From Zingiber officinale (lineage: Eukaryota; Streptophyta; Magnoliopsida; Zingiberales; Zingiberaceae): 64,000 bases of DNA. The notes below the pieces were generated by a model. It was not told the DNA's origin. It made no database searches and saw only the letters and a program-made list of their open reading frames with translations. A program made the position numbers and the translations under genes. The stretch is from the NCBI RefSeq assembly GCF_018446385.1, contig NC_056001.1:108044436-108108435 (forward strand). Direction: 5' to 3'. Below, one piece after another: positions 1-10,368 of this stretch. Each line of letters begins with the position of its first letter. Positions within the stretch are counted from its first letter, which is position 1.

Positions 1-1083
1 CACTTGGCTCATGGCGGATAACGTCTGTTCACGATCAACGGCACATATAAGAACTAGCTAGCTCCTAGATTAATTACGAGCAGAATATCCATTTAGATGT
101 GCGTGTGTGTGTGAATTTACTGGGTTATTTGCCGCCACGCCGCCGTCGATGAGGTTGAACCTCTTCGTCGTTCCTTGATCGTCTTGGGTTTCAAAGTAAT
201 GCCCCGGGAGGTATGTGGGGGCGGCGGAGGTGCTGATGCAGATGTCCGACAGAAGAGCGTTCTTCAACGGATTCTTCTCCGTCTGCGAACAAAACATTGA
301 TCACCATCGATATACCTATATATAAAATAATCTTCATTCCCAAGAAGTATTAATTAGTTAATTACCTCATAACTGGAGAAGATGATGGGTTGAGAAATTT
401 TGATGTCAAAAGTAGGGATGACGATGTTGGTCAAAGTTTGACTTAATTTTGTGGTGCCTAAGAGTTCCTGAATCTTTGAGCGAAGATATTTGCCATTGTA
501 TTTTGGCCCAGCGAGAGCACCCACAAAGTTCAGTGCTGAACTCAGGAACGGAGACCTGAAATAAATAAATAAATAAATAAATAGTAAAAAATCTTAAATT
601 AATTTTGATCCTTCATCCTAATTATTCAAAAATTTGTCATATTTATATAATTCTAACCTTTGCTGTGGAAAAATCTTGGGACTGTGATCCAAATAGAACT
701 GAACAATGTCCTTGGCGGCGAACAGTGGTTTGTTATTCTCTCCGGGAGCGGCGAGCATGGTGGCGACAAGGCCACCGGTGCTCGTGCCGGATATCACGTC
801 GAAGTAGTCAGCTATTCTCGCATCAGGCCCGTCGAGTTTCTGCAACACCGAGAATTAATATAATTAACTTGAATCTCTCGGTACGTCGATCGGATATTTA
901 TGACTTCATGTATATATATATATATAATCGTACCTGCAGTTCTGATTCAAGGAAGTCGATGATCGTCGCGGGGATCAGCCCGCGAACACCGCCGCCGTCG
1001 ATGGAAAGGACGGTGATCCTCTTCCCGAGGGATGGCGGAGGCTTTGAGTCGGAGATGGCCGGATCAGTTCCAGAGCTCGCCAT
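1..1083 (-). CDS. Patatin-like phospholipase, 5' part (3' end outside window)
   Basis: Patatin-family lipid acyl hydrolase, which releases fatty acids from phospho- and galactolipids. Exons read on the minus strand are 1083-934, 839-658, 555-366, 282-121 and 24-1 (cut by the window edge). All have GT-AG borders and keep one frame. The start is the ATG at 1083, followed by [10 protein letters not shown]. Seen: oxyanion motif DGGGVRG (residues 29-35), nucleophile motif GTSTG with Ser70, and the catalytic Asp220 in DGG just before the intron at 120. Both members of the Ser-Asp dyad are present, so the visible part looks functional. No signal peptide is seen, which suggests a cytosolic or membrane-peripheral enzyme. 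A second, broken copy lies at 60529-62070 on the same strand. A Tat retrotransposon LTR sits 617 bp upstream. The C-terminal third is not in the window. Confidence 0.93.
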
Positions 1084-1695
1084 GGTGTATATATGATTAT
1101 TCTTGTTCTTGAGAGATAGAATATATTTGCGGACCTAAATCAGCTGCTGTGGTAATTCACTGATTGATCGAGAGAAAGGGATCTAGATAAATATATAGAA
1201 CGAGAAGCAGCAAGAGCCCAATAATTTAAGTGGGGGCTTGACGTTTTAATCATGCAGCTATATCAAATCGAAGTACATTGAATGAGTTGAAAAACAAAGA
1301 AAACGTGCAAATAATCCACCAATAATTTAATTGATGTACGCTTAGAACGTCATAGATTTCAATTTTCTGACTCGAATATAGCTACTGTTCATATTGAAAT
1401 GCTCTCTTTAATAGACTAGAAATGGATTTTGATAAAGATAGAAATATATATGGATTAAGGAAAAGCCGAGCACTTTCCAAAGCTTGCCGGCCAGAGGCAT
1501 TATTTATTAGAGGCGGTTCGATGGCAATTAACTATTTTAATTGGGTTGTAAGTAAAACGTGTTTCTATGGCAGTCAGTGCATTGACTGGATCGGAGCGTT
1601 GGTCGATGGATTATCAAAATTCGCAGCTTTAAACCGTGCAGATCTGGACGGATTGCTCGATTAAAAAATATATATAAAGAAAATCGGACAATACA
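1084..1695 (-). promoter_or_regulatory. Upstream region of the patatin gene
   Basis: There is no coding sequence here. On the minus strand a TATA-like TATATAT lies near 1191-1197, about 110 bp before the ATG, which is a plausible core promoter. The rest is AT-rich. The Tat element begins immediately beyond, so the native promoter is confined to about 0.6 kb before transposon DNA. Confidence 0.4.
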
Positions 1696-1700
1696 ACTAA

Positions 1701-2542
1701 TGATCCTGTCCAGATACTGAATCAACGGACATTGGGTACGTGACGCTCCTCGGTTGCTGACGTGGGTCTTCGATTAGTTGCACGAACCTCCGGCGAACCT
1801 GCACAGAAGTCGGGCCGGGAAGGGGTTCCCGGCGGCGACCCTCCGACGCTCAAGTCAGGCAAGCAAGCAGCAAAAAAGAGTGGCTCCAAAGGTGTTGAAC
1901 GCGTACCTCCGGTGAAGTATAAGACTCTTTATATAGAGCGGTGAAAGAGCTCCTGCACGTCCACCGAGACGCATACGTGTCCGCAGCCCATACCTCGGTA
2001 TGTGTCTGTCAGAAAGTTTACCTGACGTCATACTGCTACAGTCCAAGCACGTCTTCGATGGGACAACAGAACACCTCTTTGTCAGACTTGGAGTATGGCC
2101 TAGCCATAGGACTTGACAGCTGTCATAAGATGTTCTTGTCCTTCTTTACCGACTACAGGTCGGGGCGTCCGTCCGACCGGCGGGACGAGGCGTCCGTCCG
2201 GCCAGCATTCCTCTTACGCCCGGCCGGACGGCCCTTACATCACGTCCGGCCTTCCCTCTTCATCGGCATGCTGGGGAGATCTTCAGTAGGATATTATATA
2301 GGGACTACTAGCAGTATGTTACATTGTCTTCGGACAATCATGGCGTCCGATCGGCCCTTCGTTATTGTTCCATTGAGCGTCGGAACCCCGACCTCTGTCG
2401 GGGCGCCTTTTGCTGTCCGTTATTCACCAGTCGGCCGACCGAGAGATCGGCCCATCCTTCTCCGGTCGGCCACCTGGCCTTTTGACTGCCACGTGGCATT
2501 GACCCCTCAGAATGGGGGCCCCCTGTTCTAACCGCCGGATCA
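1701..2542 (-). repeat. 3' LTR of the Tat-like element
   Basis: 842-bp repeat, equal in length to 11838-12679. It holds the same TATATAAAG core promoter (1927-1935, minus) and, near the start of U3, a perfect palindromic G-box TGCCACGTGGCA (2487-2498) that is degraded in the other LTR. Transcription from this LTR would run leftward into the patatin gene. Confidence 0.93.
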
Positions 2543-2557
2543 CTTGCCTCCCCCTCA
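2543..2557 (-). promoter_or_regulatory. Polypurine tract of the Tat element
   Basis: The minus strand reads a purine run with GAGGGGGAGG immediately before the 3' LTR. This is the expected plus-strand primer position, and it confirms the minus orientation of the element. Confidence 0.65.
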
Positions 2558-2926
2558 AGTCTAGTCGAAGGAGGCGAAGTCCGACTGACTGGACTGCCGA
2601 TCTGACTGAGTAACGACCGATACATTAGTCCGCTCGGCCAGGCTCAGGGATGTTCATCCGTTCGACGGTGCCTTGCTCGTGCCTTGTATTCCCTTGAAAT
2701 CCCTACCAGATCCTTTCCTTTACTGCCAATCACGTGCGCTGCGCACGGTAAGGGGTGCTCATTAAATGTGACCCGTATCCTGCTGACACGTGGCGATCCT
2801 GCTTTTGTCAGGGTATGGCGGTGGCTTCACCTCCGATGGGACATCCGCCGTTTGAAACGAACGATCGGATGATGGCCTCGTTTTTTACGACCTGAATCGG
2901 GCGGTGGAGGCTGCTCTCGGGCGGCG

Positions 2927-2933
2927 ATATAAA
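2927..2933 (+). promoter_or_regulatory. TATA box of the antisense gene
   Basis: TATAAAG in a GC-rich setting, followed by a pyrimidine-rich leader with no upstream ATG seen before the start at 3188. About 255 bp separate it from the start codon, which fits a plant promoter with a long leader. A G-box-like ACACGTGGC lies farther upstream near 2786. Confidence 0.6.
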
Positions 2934-3187
2934 GCCCGCGATTCCTTTTTCGCCGCATTGTTGCTTCATCCTCCTCCAGCACCCTTCTGCTCTCTTTCTT
3001 CTCCGGCGACCTCGCTCCTCAACTCTTCGGCAACCCCCAGGCCCCAGTCGATCATCCCTTTTGCTCGTAAGACCCTTTTCCTCGCTCCCTACGTTTTCTT
3101 CTTTCTGTTAATCCTTTCATTCAGTCGGTTTCCCTTCATTCCTTGTTCGAACCTTCCCTTTTGGTCCCGCATTCTTGTCTTTCGACC

Positions 3188-5400
3188 ATGACTAGCACCT
3201 CGCAATCGACCGGCGGCGCTCCTGGTCTATGGTACACGACCATGGAGAGCCGGTTTGACGAGGAGGATGCGCTGCGTCTCATTCGGACTTACGACATCCC
3301 TTCCGACCACCACATAGTATTAGCCACACTGGTCGATCGGCCTCATGAACCGCCGCCCGGCACCGTTCTCTTCTTCCGAGACCAATATTTGGCCGGGCTA
3401 CGCTTTCCATCCCATAAGTTTTTCGTGCAAGTCTGTAATTACTTCCGCATCCCGCTCGGCTAGATAGTTCCGAATTCCATAAGGCTGCTGAGCGGGGTGA
3501 TAAATCTATTCAAGCTGAACGGCATTCCCCTAGACCCCAAAGTTTTCCACTACTTCTACTACCCCAAACAAGCCGAGTGGGGTACTTTTGTTTTCCAATC
3601 TAGAATAGGTTTCGTCCTTTTTGATAACATGCCGAGTTCCAACAAACATTGGAAGGATCACTTTTTTTACTTTCGTTTCCCCGAGCCACTGACCTTCCAT
3701 ATCAAATGGCAGACGGCGATGCCAGCGCAACCGGATCTCGGCAAATTTAGAGGCGATGCGGCCTATCTTCATACAGCCGATCGGCTGGTCGGCCAGCGCT
3801 ATCACATCGACAAGCTGCTCCTTCCGGGAGTAATGTATATATTCAGCTTGTCTTCTACCCCAGCCGATCTGCCCTACAGCATGAGTAAGTTCCCTTATCT
3901 TCCCGTTTGTTTTGTTCTAACTGATTTATTTTTTGCTTATGCAGCTGAAGTCATGTGGCGCGCCAAGGCTACCGAGCGGCTGAAACTGCGAGCCGCCGAG
4001 ATCGAGGCGGCAAAGAATAGGGAGGTCGCCGAGCGAGGCTCGGCTTCAGCTGAGCCGGCCGGCGAAGAAGATGAGGGGACACAGGGTGTCCTCGAAGCCT
4101 TAGACGCTCCTGCCTCTCACGACGAGGTCGCGAGCGACATAGAACCCTCTGCTCAAGTCAAGGTAGAGGGTCGTTCGGCCGACGACGTTCCTCTGGCCAC
4201 TCGGATGCGCAAACAGCCGGAGGCAACCTCTCAACCAACTCCATCTGATGAACCGCAATCCGAGCGGGGCGGTGAAGCTCCGGTGTTATCCGGGATGGTC
4301 TCTATAGAGAGTACCCCTACGCCACTCGTCTCTCCAAGGGCTACCTCTGAGGTGCCGCCCTCCAGTCCTCCCCGAACCTTGCGGCGTCTCAAGCGATTGG
4401 GCGACCGCCCTTCTTCCTCCACCGGTGAGCCGTCCGGTAAGGCCGCTGCTTCGAAGGGTGATCCGAGCGGCCCAAAATTGATAAAAACCATCCTGCGCCT
4501 CCCGTCTGAAGAATACATGGCGGCCGCTGATCGGCCGGTGATCCCCGAACAGCAAATCACACTCACGGGTCCCCTCGCCAAAGCTTGGGAGGATGCTCGT
4601 CTCTGAATCGCCATGATGACTCCTGGTCAGCTCGGCGACAACAATCTTCAACAGGCGACCGGGGTATGTTGTTTTTGCTTTGTTGGTTGGTTTTTTTTTT
4701 TTTTTTTTTTGGATCGAGCCTCTAACTTGCTCATATTCGTTCGCAGAACTGGGTGGAGCAGATTGCCATCAGCAATCGCCTAGCCAAACTGGAGGACGAG
4801 CTGAAGAAGCTCAAGGCCGTGGGGGACAGCAGACAATCGACGACCGCTCTGGAGAAGGCCAAAAGGTTGTTGGAAGCCGAACGGGGTAAATCCTCTGGCT
4901 TGACGAGCGAAGTGGCCCGCCTAGAAGCCTTGGTCAAACAGCGGGATAAGGAAGTAAAGACCGCGACCACCCGGAATCTTAAAGTCATCGAGGACATGGA
5001 CCGGATGAAGGTGGAGAATCGGGGACTAGAGCAACATGTTAAGGAGCTGGATGCCTCGTTGACTGCCGAACGGGAAGGCCGCTCCACCGACCAGGCTAAA
5101 GCAGAGGGGGCTTTGAAGGACCTTCAAGATGCTCTTGACGCTTCCAAGGTTACTCTCAAAGAGTATCAAGATGGGGAGCCAGGTCGGGCGGCGGAAGCGT
5201 GCAAAGCATACGTCCGCTCGGATGAATTTGGCGAAAAGTTCAGCGACAAGCTGTCCTTAACTTTTGAAGAGGCGATCAAAGTGGCGGTGGACTATATGAA
5301 GACCAAGGGCCACATACCCGCCGAGCTGTCCGTCCCTCCCGAAGATCTAGCGACCATGATGGGCTCCATCCCCGACTCTCTTTTTAATTTCGATGACTGA
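3188..5400 (+). pseudogene. Antisense gene of the Tat element (putative gypsy-type transposon family), three exons, two premature stops
   Basis: A gene opposite to gag-pol inside the element. Start ATG 3188 (MTSTSQSTGGAPGLW). Inferred exons are 3188-3884, 3945-4663 and 4747-5400, with introns GTAAGT..TATGCAG (60 bp) and GTATGT..CGCAG (83 bp). The joined frame is phase-correct and 690 codons long. The N-terminal half resembles the plant family annotated 'putative gypsy type transposon' (PF04195), with IPLDPKVFHYFYYPKQAEWG and FVLFDNMPSSNKHWKDHFFY. The middle is acidic and Ser/Pro-rich, and exon 3 is a long coiled coil (from LAKLEDELKKLKAV). In-frame stops TAG at 3461 and TGA at 4604 look like single C-to-T changes. 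A TATA box lies at 2927. Function is unknown; such antisense ORFs are known in Tat-group elements. Confidence 0.82.
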
Positions 5401-5752
5401 ATGAGAGTCTGTTAAGTTTCTTTTAAGTATCTACGCTCTTCTATACGCTTGCCGCTCGGGGCAGATGTTTATAAATTTTGTCTGTCCGTCGCTTGGCTTG
5501 AATGGATTTTTTCTTTTGTTATTCGTTTGCTTGGCCAGCGTCCAATCTCTAACTTTCGTCTTGGTCATAATTTTTCCGCGTCAAAGTACATTTGGCAAAG
5601 GATCCGCCCGGCCATACGATGGCTTCATTCTCGCTATCCCAGCCGACCCGATCACCGTTCGGCCCTTTCAACCAAGGACCACGCATAGAGCCATTCGTCC
5701 AACGGCCTTACCGGCTCCGGCTGCCCATCTTTTAACATCGAATTTTATCATC

Positions 5753-6545
5753 GTAACTCGACTACCTTCCGGTTGGAAGGCTCATAGACGCCGATCCGTC
5801 TCTCGATTTTTAACGTCGGAGCTCGACGGTCTTCCGCTCGGGAGTTTATAGACGCCGGCTCGTCTCTCGATATTTAACGTCGGAGCTCGACGGTCTTCCG
5901 CTCGGAGGGTTTATAGACGCCGGCTATTTAACGTCGGAGCTCGACGGTCTTCCGCTCGGGAGTTTATAGACGCCTGCCTGCCTCGATATTTAACGCCGAG
6001 CTCGACGGCCGCTCCGAGGGTTTATAGACGCCGGCTATTTAACGTCGGAGCTCGACGGTCTTCCGCCGGAGTTTATAGACGCCGTGCGTCTCTATTTAAC
6101 GCCGAGCTCGACGGTCTTCCGCCGGAGGTTTAGACGCCGGCTCGCCTCTCGATATTTAACGCCAAGCTCGACGGTCTTCCGCCGGAGTTTATAGACGCCG
6201 GCTTGTCTCGATATTTAACTCGGAGCGACGGTCTTCCGCTCGAGAGTTTATAGACGCCGGCTCGCCTCTCGATATTTAACGTCGGAGCTCGATGGTCTTC
6301 CGCCGGAGGGTTTATAGACGTCGGCTCGCCTCTCGATATTTAACGCCGGAGCTCGACGGTCTTCCGCCGGAGGATTTATAGTCATCTCGATATTTAACAT
6401 CGGAACTCGACGGTCTTCCGCTCGGAGGGTTTATAGACGCCGGCTCGTCTCTCGATATTTAACGTCGGAGCTCGACGGTCTTCCGCTCGGAGGATTTATA
6501 GACGCCGGCTCGTCTCTTGATATTTAACGTCGGAGCTCGACGGCC
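5753..6545. repeat. Tandem array, about 65-bp unit, about 12 copies
   Basis: Units with the shared words GAGCTCGACGGTCTTCCG, TTTATAGACGCCGGCT and CTCGATATTTAACGTC recur about every 65 bp. Several units are shortened by small deletions, giving uneven spacing. The array lies between the end of integrase and the end of the antisense gene. Tat/Ogre elements are known for hypervariable 3' spacers that can seed satellite DNA. Confidence 0.88.
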
Positions 6546-6685
6546 TTGGGCTAATCTTTAACACAGTCGCTCGGCAAAGACACTAGCCATCCTTTAATTT
6601 CATGTCTGCTTCATTGCTGCTTCCTGCATTACAAGGACATGTGCGACTAGAATATACACAAAAATAAGTTACACCAGTGCACCTT

Positions 6686-7960
6686 TCATCCGACACGATA
6701 AGGCTGGAGATGATTTGCACTCCATGGCCGATCCAGCTGCCGTCCGTCTTCATCCTCCAAATAGTAAGCGCCCGAGCGGAGCTTTTCGATAACCTTGAAG
6801 GGGCCCGCCCAGGGAGCTTCCAGCTTGCCGACGTCGCCGGCCGGCTTGACTTTCTTCCAGACAAGGTCGCCGACCTGGAACGATCTGGGGATTACGTGCC
6901 TGTTGTAGTTTTGCTTCATCCGTTGACGATACGCCATCAGCCGGACGGACGCCTTGGCTCTCTCTTCATCAACCAAATCCAGCTCCATGTTCCTCCGCTC
7001 GGCGTTGCCTTCATCGTAACTCTGGATCCGGACGGATTCGACACCGACTTCGACGGGAATCACCGCTTCGCCGCCATATACCAGATGAAAAGGCGTGACG
7101 CCCGTTCCTTCCTTTGGAGTCGTTCGGATGGCCCATAGGACGTCTGGCACTTCATCCACCCAACTTCCTCCCAAATGGTCGAGCCGAGCGCGCAGAATAC
7201 GAAGAATTTTCCGATTGGCTACTTCGGCTTGACCGTTGCTCTGGGGATAGGCTACAGATGTGAAGTGTTGCTCAATGCCGAAGCTTTTGCACCAATCTTC
7301 GAGCAATTTTCCTGTGAACTGCCGCCCGTTGTCGGAAATAAGTCGACGAGGGATGCCGAACCGACAGATGATGTTTTGCCAGATGAACTTCTTGACCATC
7401 TGCTCGGTAATCTTGGCTAGCGGCTCGGCCTCCACCCATTTGGAAAAATAATCAACTGCCATCAGTAAAAATTTCCGCTGCCCGGTCGCCATAGGGAATG
7501 GACCCACAATATTCATTCCCCATTGATCAAACGGACATGAGACCGTTGACGCCTTCATTTCCTCCGCCGGTCGGTGAGAGAAATTATGATATCGTTGGCA
7601 AGAAAGGCACGTCGTGACGGTCCGAGCGGAGTCTGTTTGTAAAGTTGGCCAGAAATATCCGGCCAGCAGGATTTTCTTGGCCAGCGATCGTCCTCCCGAA
7701 TGCCCACCGCAGGATCCTTGATGCACTTCTTGGAGGATGTACGCCGCGTCTTCCGAGCTCACGCATTTCAGTAACGGGCGGGAGAAAGCCTTCTTGTAGA
7801 GTTGATCTCCAATAAGTGTGAACCGACCGGCTCTCCTCCTCAGTAGCCGGGCCTCATCCCGATCGGACGATGTAGCACCTGAGCGGAGAAACTCCATGAT
7901 GGGTGTCTGCCAGTCGCTCAGAGATGTGAGGCCCTCCATCTGATCAACGTGCGCCACCAA
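6686..7960 (-). CDS. Tat element pol: integrase
   Basis: A 424-codon open frame with the integrase zinc-binding HHCC region (HQGSCGGHSGGR, later CLSCQRY) and the catalytic core: WGMNIVGPFP for the first Asp, ISDNGRQF for the second, and AEVANRKILR for the Glu region. The C-terminal part has the GPFKVIEKL and GAYYLEDEDG pattern of plant gypsy integrases and no chromodomain. It is the longest intact pol segment of this copy. The frame closes at 6686, about 140 bp before the tandem array. Confidence 0.88.
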   Translation of the reverse strand: MVAHVDQMEGLTSLSDWQTPIMEFLRSGATSSDRDEARLLRRRAGRFTLIGDQLYKKAFSRPLLKCVSSEDAAYILQEVHQGSCGGHSGGRSLAKKILLAGYFWPTLQTDSARTVTTCLSCQRYHNFSHRPAEEMKASTVSCPFDQWGMNIVGPFPMATGQRKFLLMAVDYFSKWVEAEPLAKITEQMVKKFIWQNIICRFGIPRRLISDNGRQFTGKLLEDWCKSFGIEQHFTSVAYPQSNGQAEVANRKILRILRARLDHLGGSWVDEVPDVLWAIRTTPKEGTGVTPFHLVYGGEAVIPVEVGVESVRIQSYDEGNAERRNMELDLVDEERAKASVRLMAYRQRMKQNYNRHVIPRSFQVGDLVWKKVKPAGDVGKLEAPWAGPFKVIEKLRSGAYYLEDEDGRQLDRPWSANHLQPYRVG

Positions 7961-8019
7961 AGATACTTGTTCAATTGGCTGCTGGATGGCGATCGGCGTT
8001 ATTGACCTTGCAAGTTTGG

Positions 8020-9000
8020 CTAACTCATCAGCCGCTTGGTTCTCCGCTCGGGGTATCTTCTGGATAATAACTTCTCTGAAGTCGGCCTTGAGTTTCTCGA
8101 AGGCTTGAGTGTAAAGTTTGAGCCGAGCGTTGTTGATTTCAAAGTACCTGTCAGCTGCTGAGCGGCCAATTGGGAGTCTGAATGGAGCGTTACCCGTCCG
8201 GCCCCTACATACCGGGCGGCCTGTAAGCCAGCTATAAGGGCTTCATACTCTGCCTCGTTATTCGTAGCTTTATAATCCAGCCAGACGGATAAGTGCATCT
8301 TCTCTCCGAGCCGAGTGGACGATCCGTCTACAAATACCTTCCACACGGCTTCGGGCTCTGGCCTCTGTACCTCAGTAATGAAATCCGCCAAGGACTGCGC
8401 CTTTATCGCCGACCGGGGCTGGTATTGAATGTCGAACTCGCTCAACTCCGTTGTCCATTTGATGAGCCGTCCAGACGCTTCGGGATTCAACAGCACTCTT
8501 CCCAATGGGCTATTCGTCCGGACGATGATAGTATGCGCCAAGAAATAAGGACGGAGGCGCCGAGCAGCGAGGACCAAAGCGAAAGCAAGTTTCTCGAGCC
8601 CGGTGTAGCGAGATTCAGCATCTTTTAAAATATGGCTCAGAAAATACACTGGCTCTTCTCCGCTCGGCCTGACTAACGCTGAGCCGATGGCTTGTTCAGT
8701 AGAAGATAAGTAGATGCAGAGCGGCTCACCCGCAACAGGCTTGGCTAGTACCGGGAGGGAGTTCAAATACGTCTTCAAATCTTCAAACGCTCGATCGCAT
8801 TCTTCATCCTAGTGAAACTTAGTGGCCTTGTGCAAGATTTTGAAAAAAGGAAGGCTCCGGTCGGCGGTTTTGGATATGAATCTGGACAAAGAAGTTATCC
8901 GACCGGACAAACGCTGTACTTCCCTCGTATTTCGCGGAGGCGGCATGTCTTGTAGAGCTTTCACCTTGCTGGGGTTTGCCTCGATACCCGGCTCGGTCAC
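8020..9000 (-). pseudogene. Tat element pol: RT C-terminus and RNase H
   Basis: Two open pieces, 9000-8809 and 8778-8020, continue the RT (VTEPGIEANPSKVKAL, then RLSGRITSLSRFI) into RNase H. RNase H is seen as LCIYLSSTEQAIGSALV with ESRYTGLEKLAFALV, and a second RNase H-like stretch with FVDGSSTR. A second RNase H-like domain is a trait of Tat elements. A stop separates the pieces near 8810, and the frame shifts around 8150. Confidence 0.8.
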
Positions 9001-9045
9001 TATGTATCCTAAGAAACGCCCTCCTTTTGCTCCGAACAGTCATTT

Positions 9046-10347
9046 CTAAGGATTTAGCTTGACTCCATATTTCCGTAATGTTCGAAAGGTTTCCTCCATG
9101 TCTTTGAAGAGATCAGCCGCTCGGACGGACTTGATAAGGATGTCATCCACATAAACTTCCAGATTCCGCCCGATTTGCTCCTTGAACACCTTATTCATCA
9201 AGCGTTGATAGGTAGCTCCCGCGTTCTTCAATCCGAACGACATCACCTTATAGCAGTAGGTGCCGTCGGCCGTCACGAAGCTTACTTTTTCTTGGTCTTG
9301 CCGGGCGAGCGACACTTGATGATATCCCTGATAGGCGTTGAGCATGCATATCAACTCGCAGTCGGCGGTAGAATCCACCAGTTGATCGATTCGGGGCAAG
9401 GGGTAAAAGTCCTTTGGGCACGCCTTGTTAAGGTCCCGGAAATCGATGCACACTCTCCACTTGTTGCCGGGCTTGGAAACTAGCACCACGTTCGCCAACC
9501 AGCTCGGGAACTGGACCTCGCGTATATGGCTGGCCTCCAAGAGTTTCTCCATCTCCGCTCGGATTATGGCATTCTGCTCGGCGCTGAAGTCCCTTTTTCT
9601 TTGCTTTACTGCCCGAGCATCCGGTCGGACGTGGAGTTCATGCTGCGCTATACTTGGTGAAATTCCGGGCAGCTCATGTGTCGACTGGACGAAGACATCA
9701 CAGTTTCTCTGGAGGCATTTGATCACTTCCTGTTTTCGGCTTTCCTCCAGGTCGGCCGCGATGAACGTTGTGGCCTCCGATCGAGTCGGATGAATCTGCA
9801 CTTCCTCTTTTTCTTCATAAACTAAAGAGGGAGGTTTTTCTGTTATAGCGTTCACCTCGATCCTTGGTGCCTTCCGAGCGGAATGGGATTCTGCTCGGAC
9901 CATCTCGATGTAGCATCGCCAAGCTGCCAGTTGATCCCCTCGTACTTCTCCCACTTTGTCCTCGACGGGGAACTTGATCTTTTGGTGGAAGGTGGAAACG
10001 GCTGCTCGGAATTTGCTGAGAGCCGGTCGCCCCAATATGACGTTGTACGCCGACGGAGAGTCCACCACGACGAAGTTTGCAGCACGCGTCCTTCTGAGCG
10101 GCTCCTCTCCCAGCGATATGGCTAGACGGATTTGTCCGACCGACTGAACTTCATTGCCCATAAATCCGTAAAGGGGGGTTGTCATGGATAGCAGCTCGGC
10201 TCGATCAATTTGCAATTGATCGAATGCCTTCTTGAATATGATATTGACCGAGCTCCCTGTGTCAATAAAAACGCGGTGAACAGTGTAGTTGGCTATTACC
10301 ACTTTGATGAGAAGGGCGTCGTCATGGGGGACTTCCACTCCTTTCAA
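9046..10347 (-). pseudogene. Tat element pol: protease and reverse transcriptase
   Basis: A 433-codon open frame. The aspartic protease active site is DTGSS, at about residue 31 of the frame. It is followed by the reverse transcriptase with CIDFRDLNKACPKDFYPLP and the catalytic YVDDIL motif near the end. Order and motifs are Ty3/gypsy. The frame ends in a stop just after KLNP, inside the RT, and RT coding resumes at 9000, so the polyprotein cannot be made in one piece from this copy. Confidence 0.87.
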
Positions 10348-10368
10348 GTCCCGGGGGCCGAAACTAAT

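Noticed and set aside
605-1096. 163-codon plus-strand frame opposite the patatin exons
   Set aside because: It is antisense to spliced patatin exons with clear family motifs. It has no family character of its own and is explained by codon bias on the other strand.
5753-6545. Regular repeats resembling a CRISPR array
   Set aside because: Units are adjacent with no unique spacers and lie in a plant retrotransposon spacer.
9175-9793. Plus-strand frames of 102-122 codons within the Tat pol
   Set aside because: They are antisense shadows of the RT coding sequence, with no start context or family motifs.
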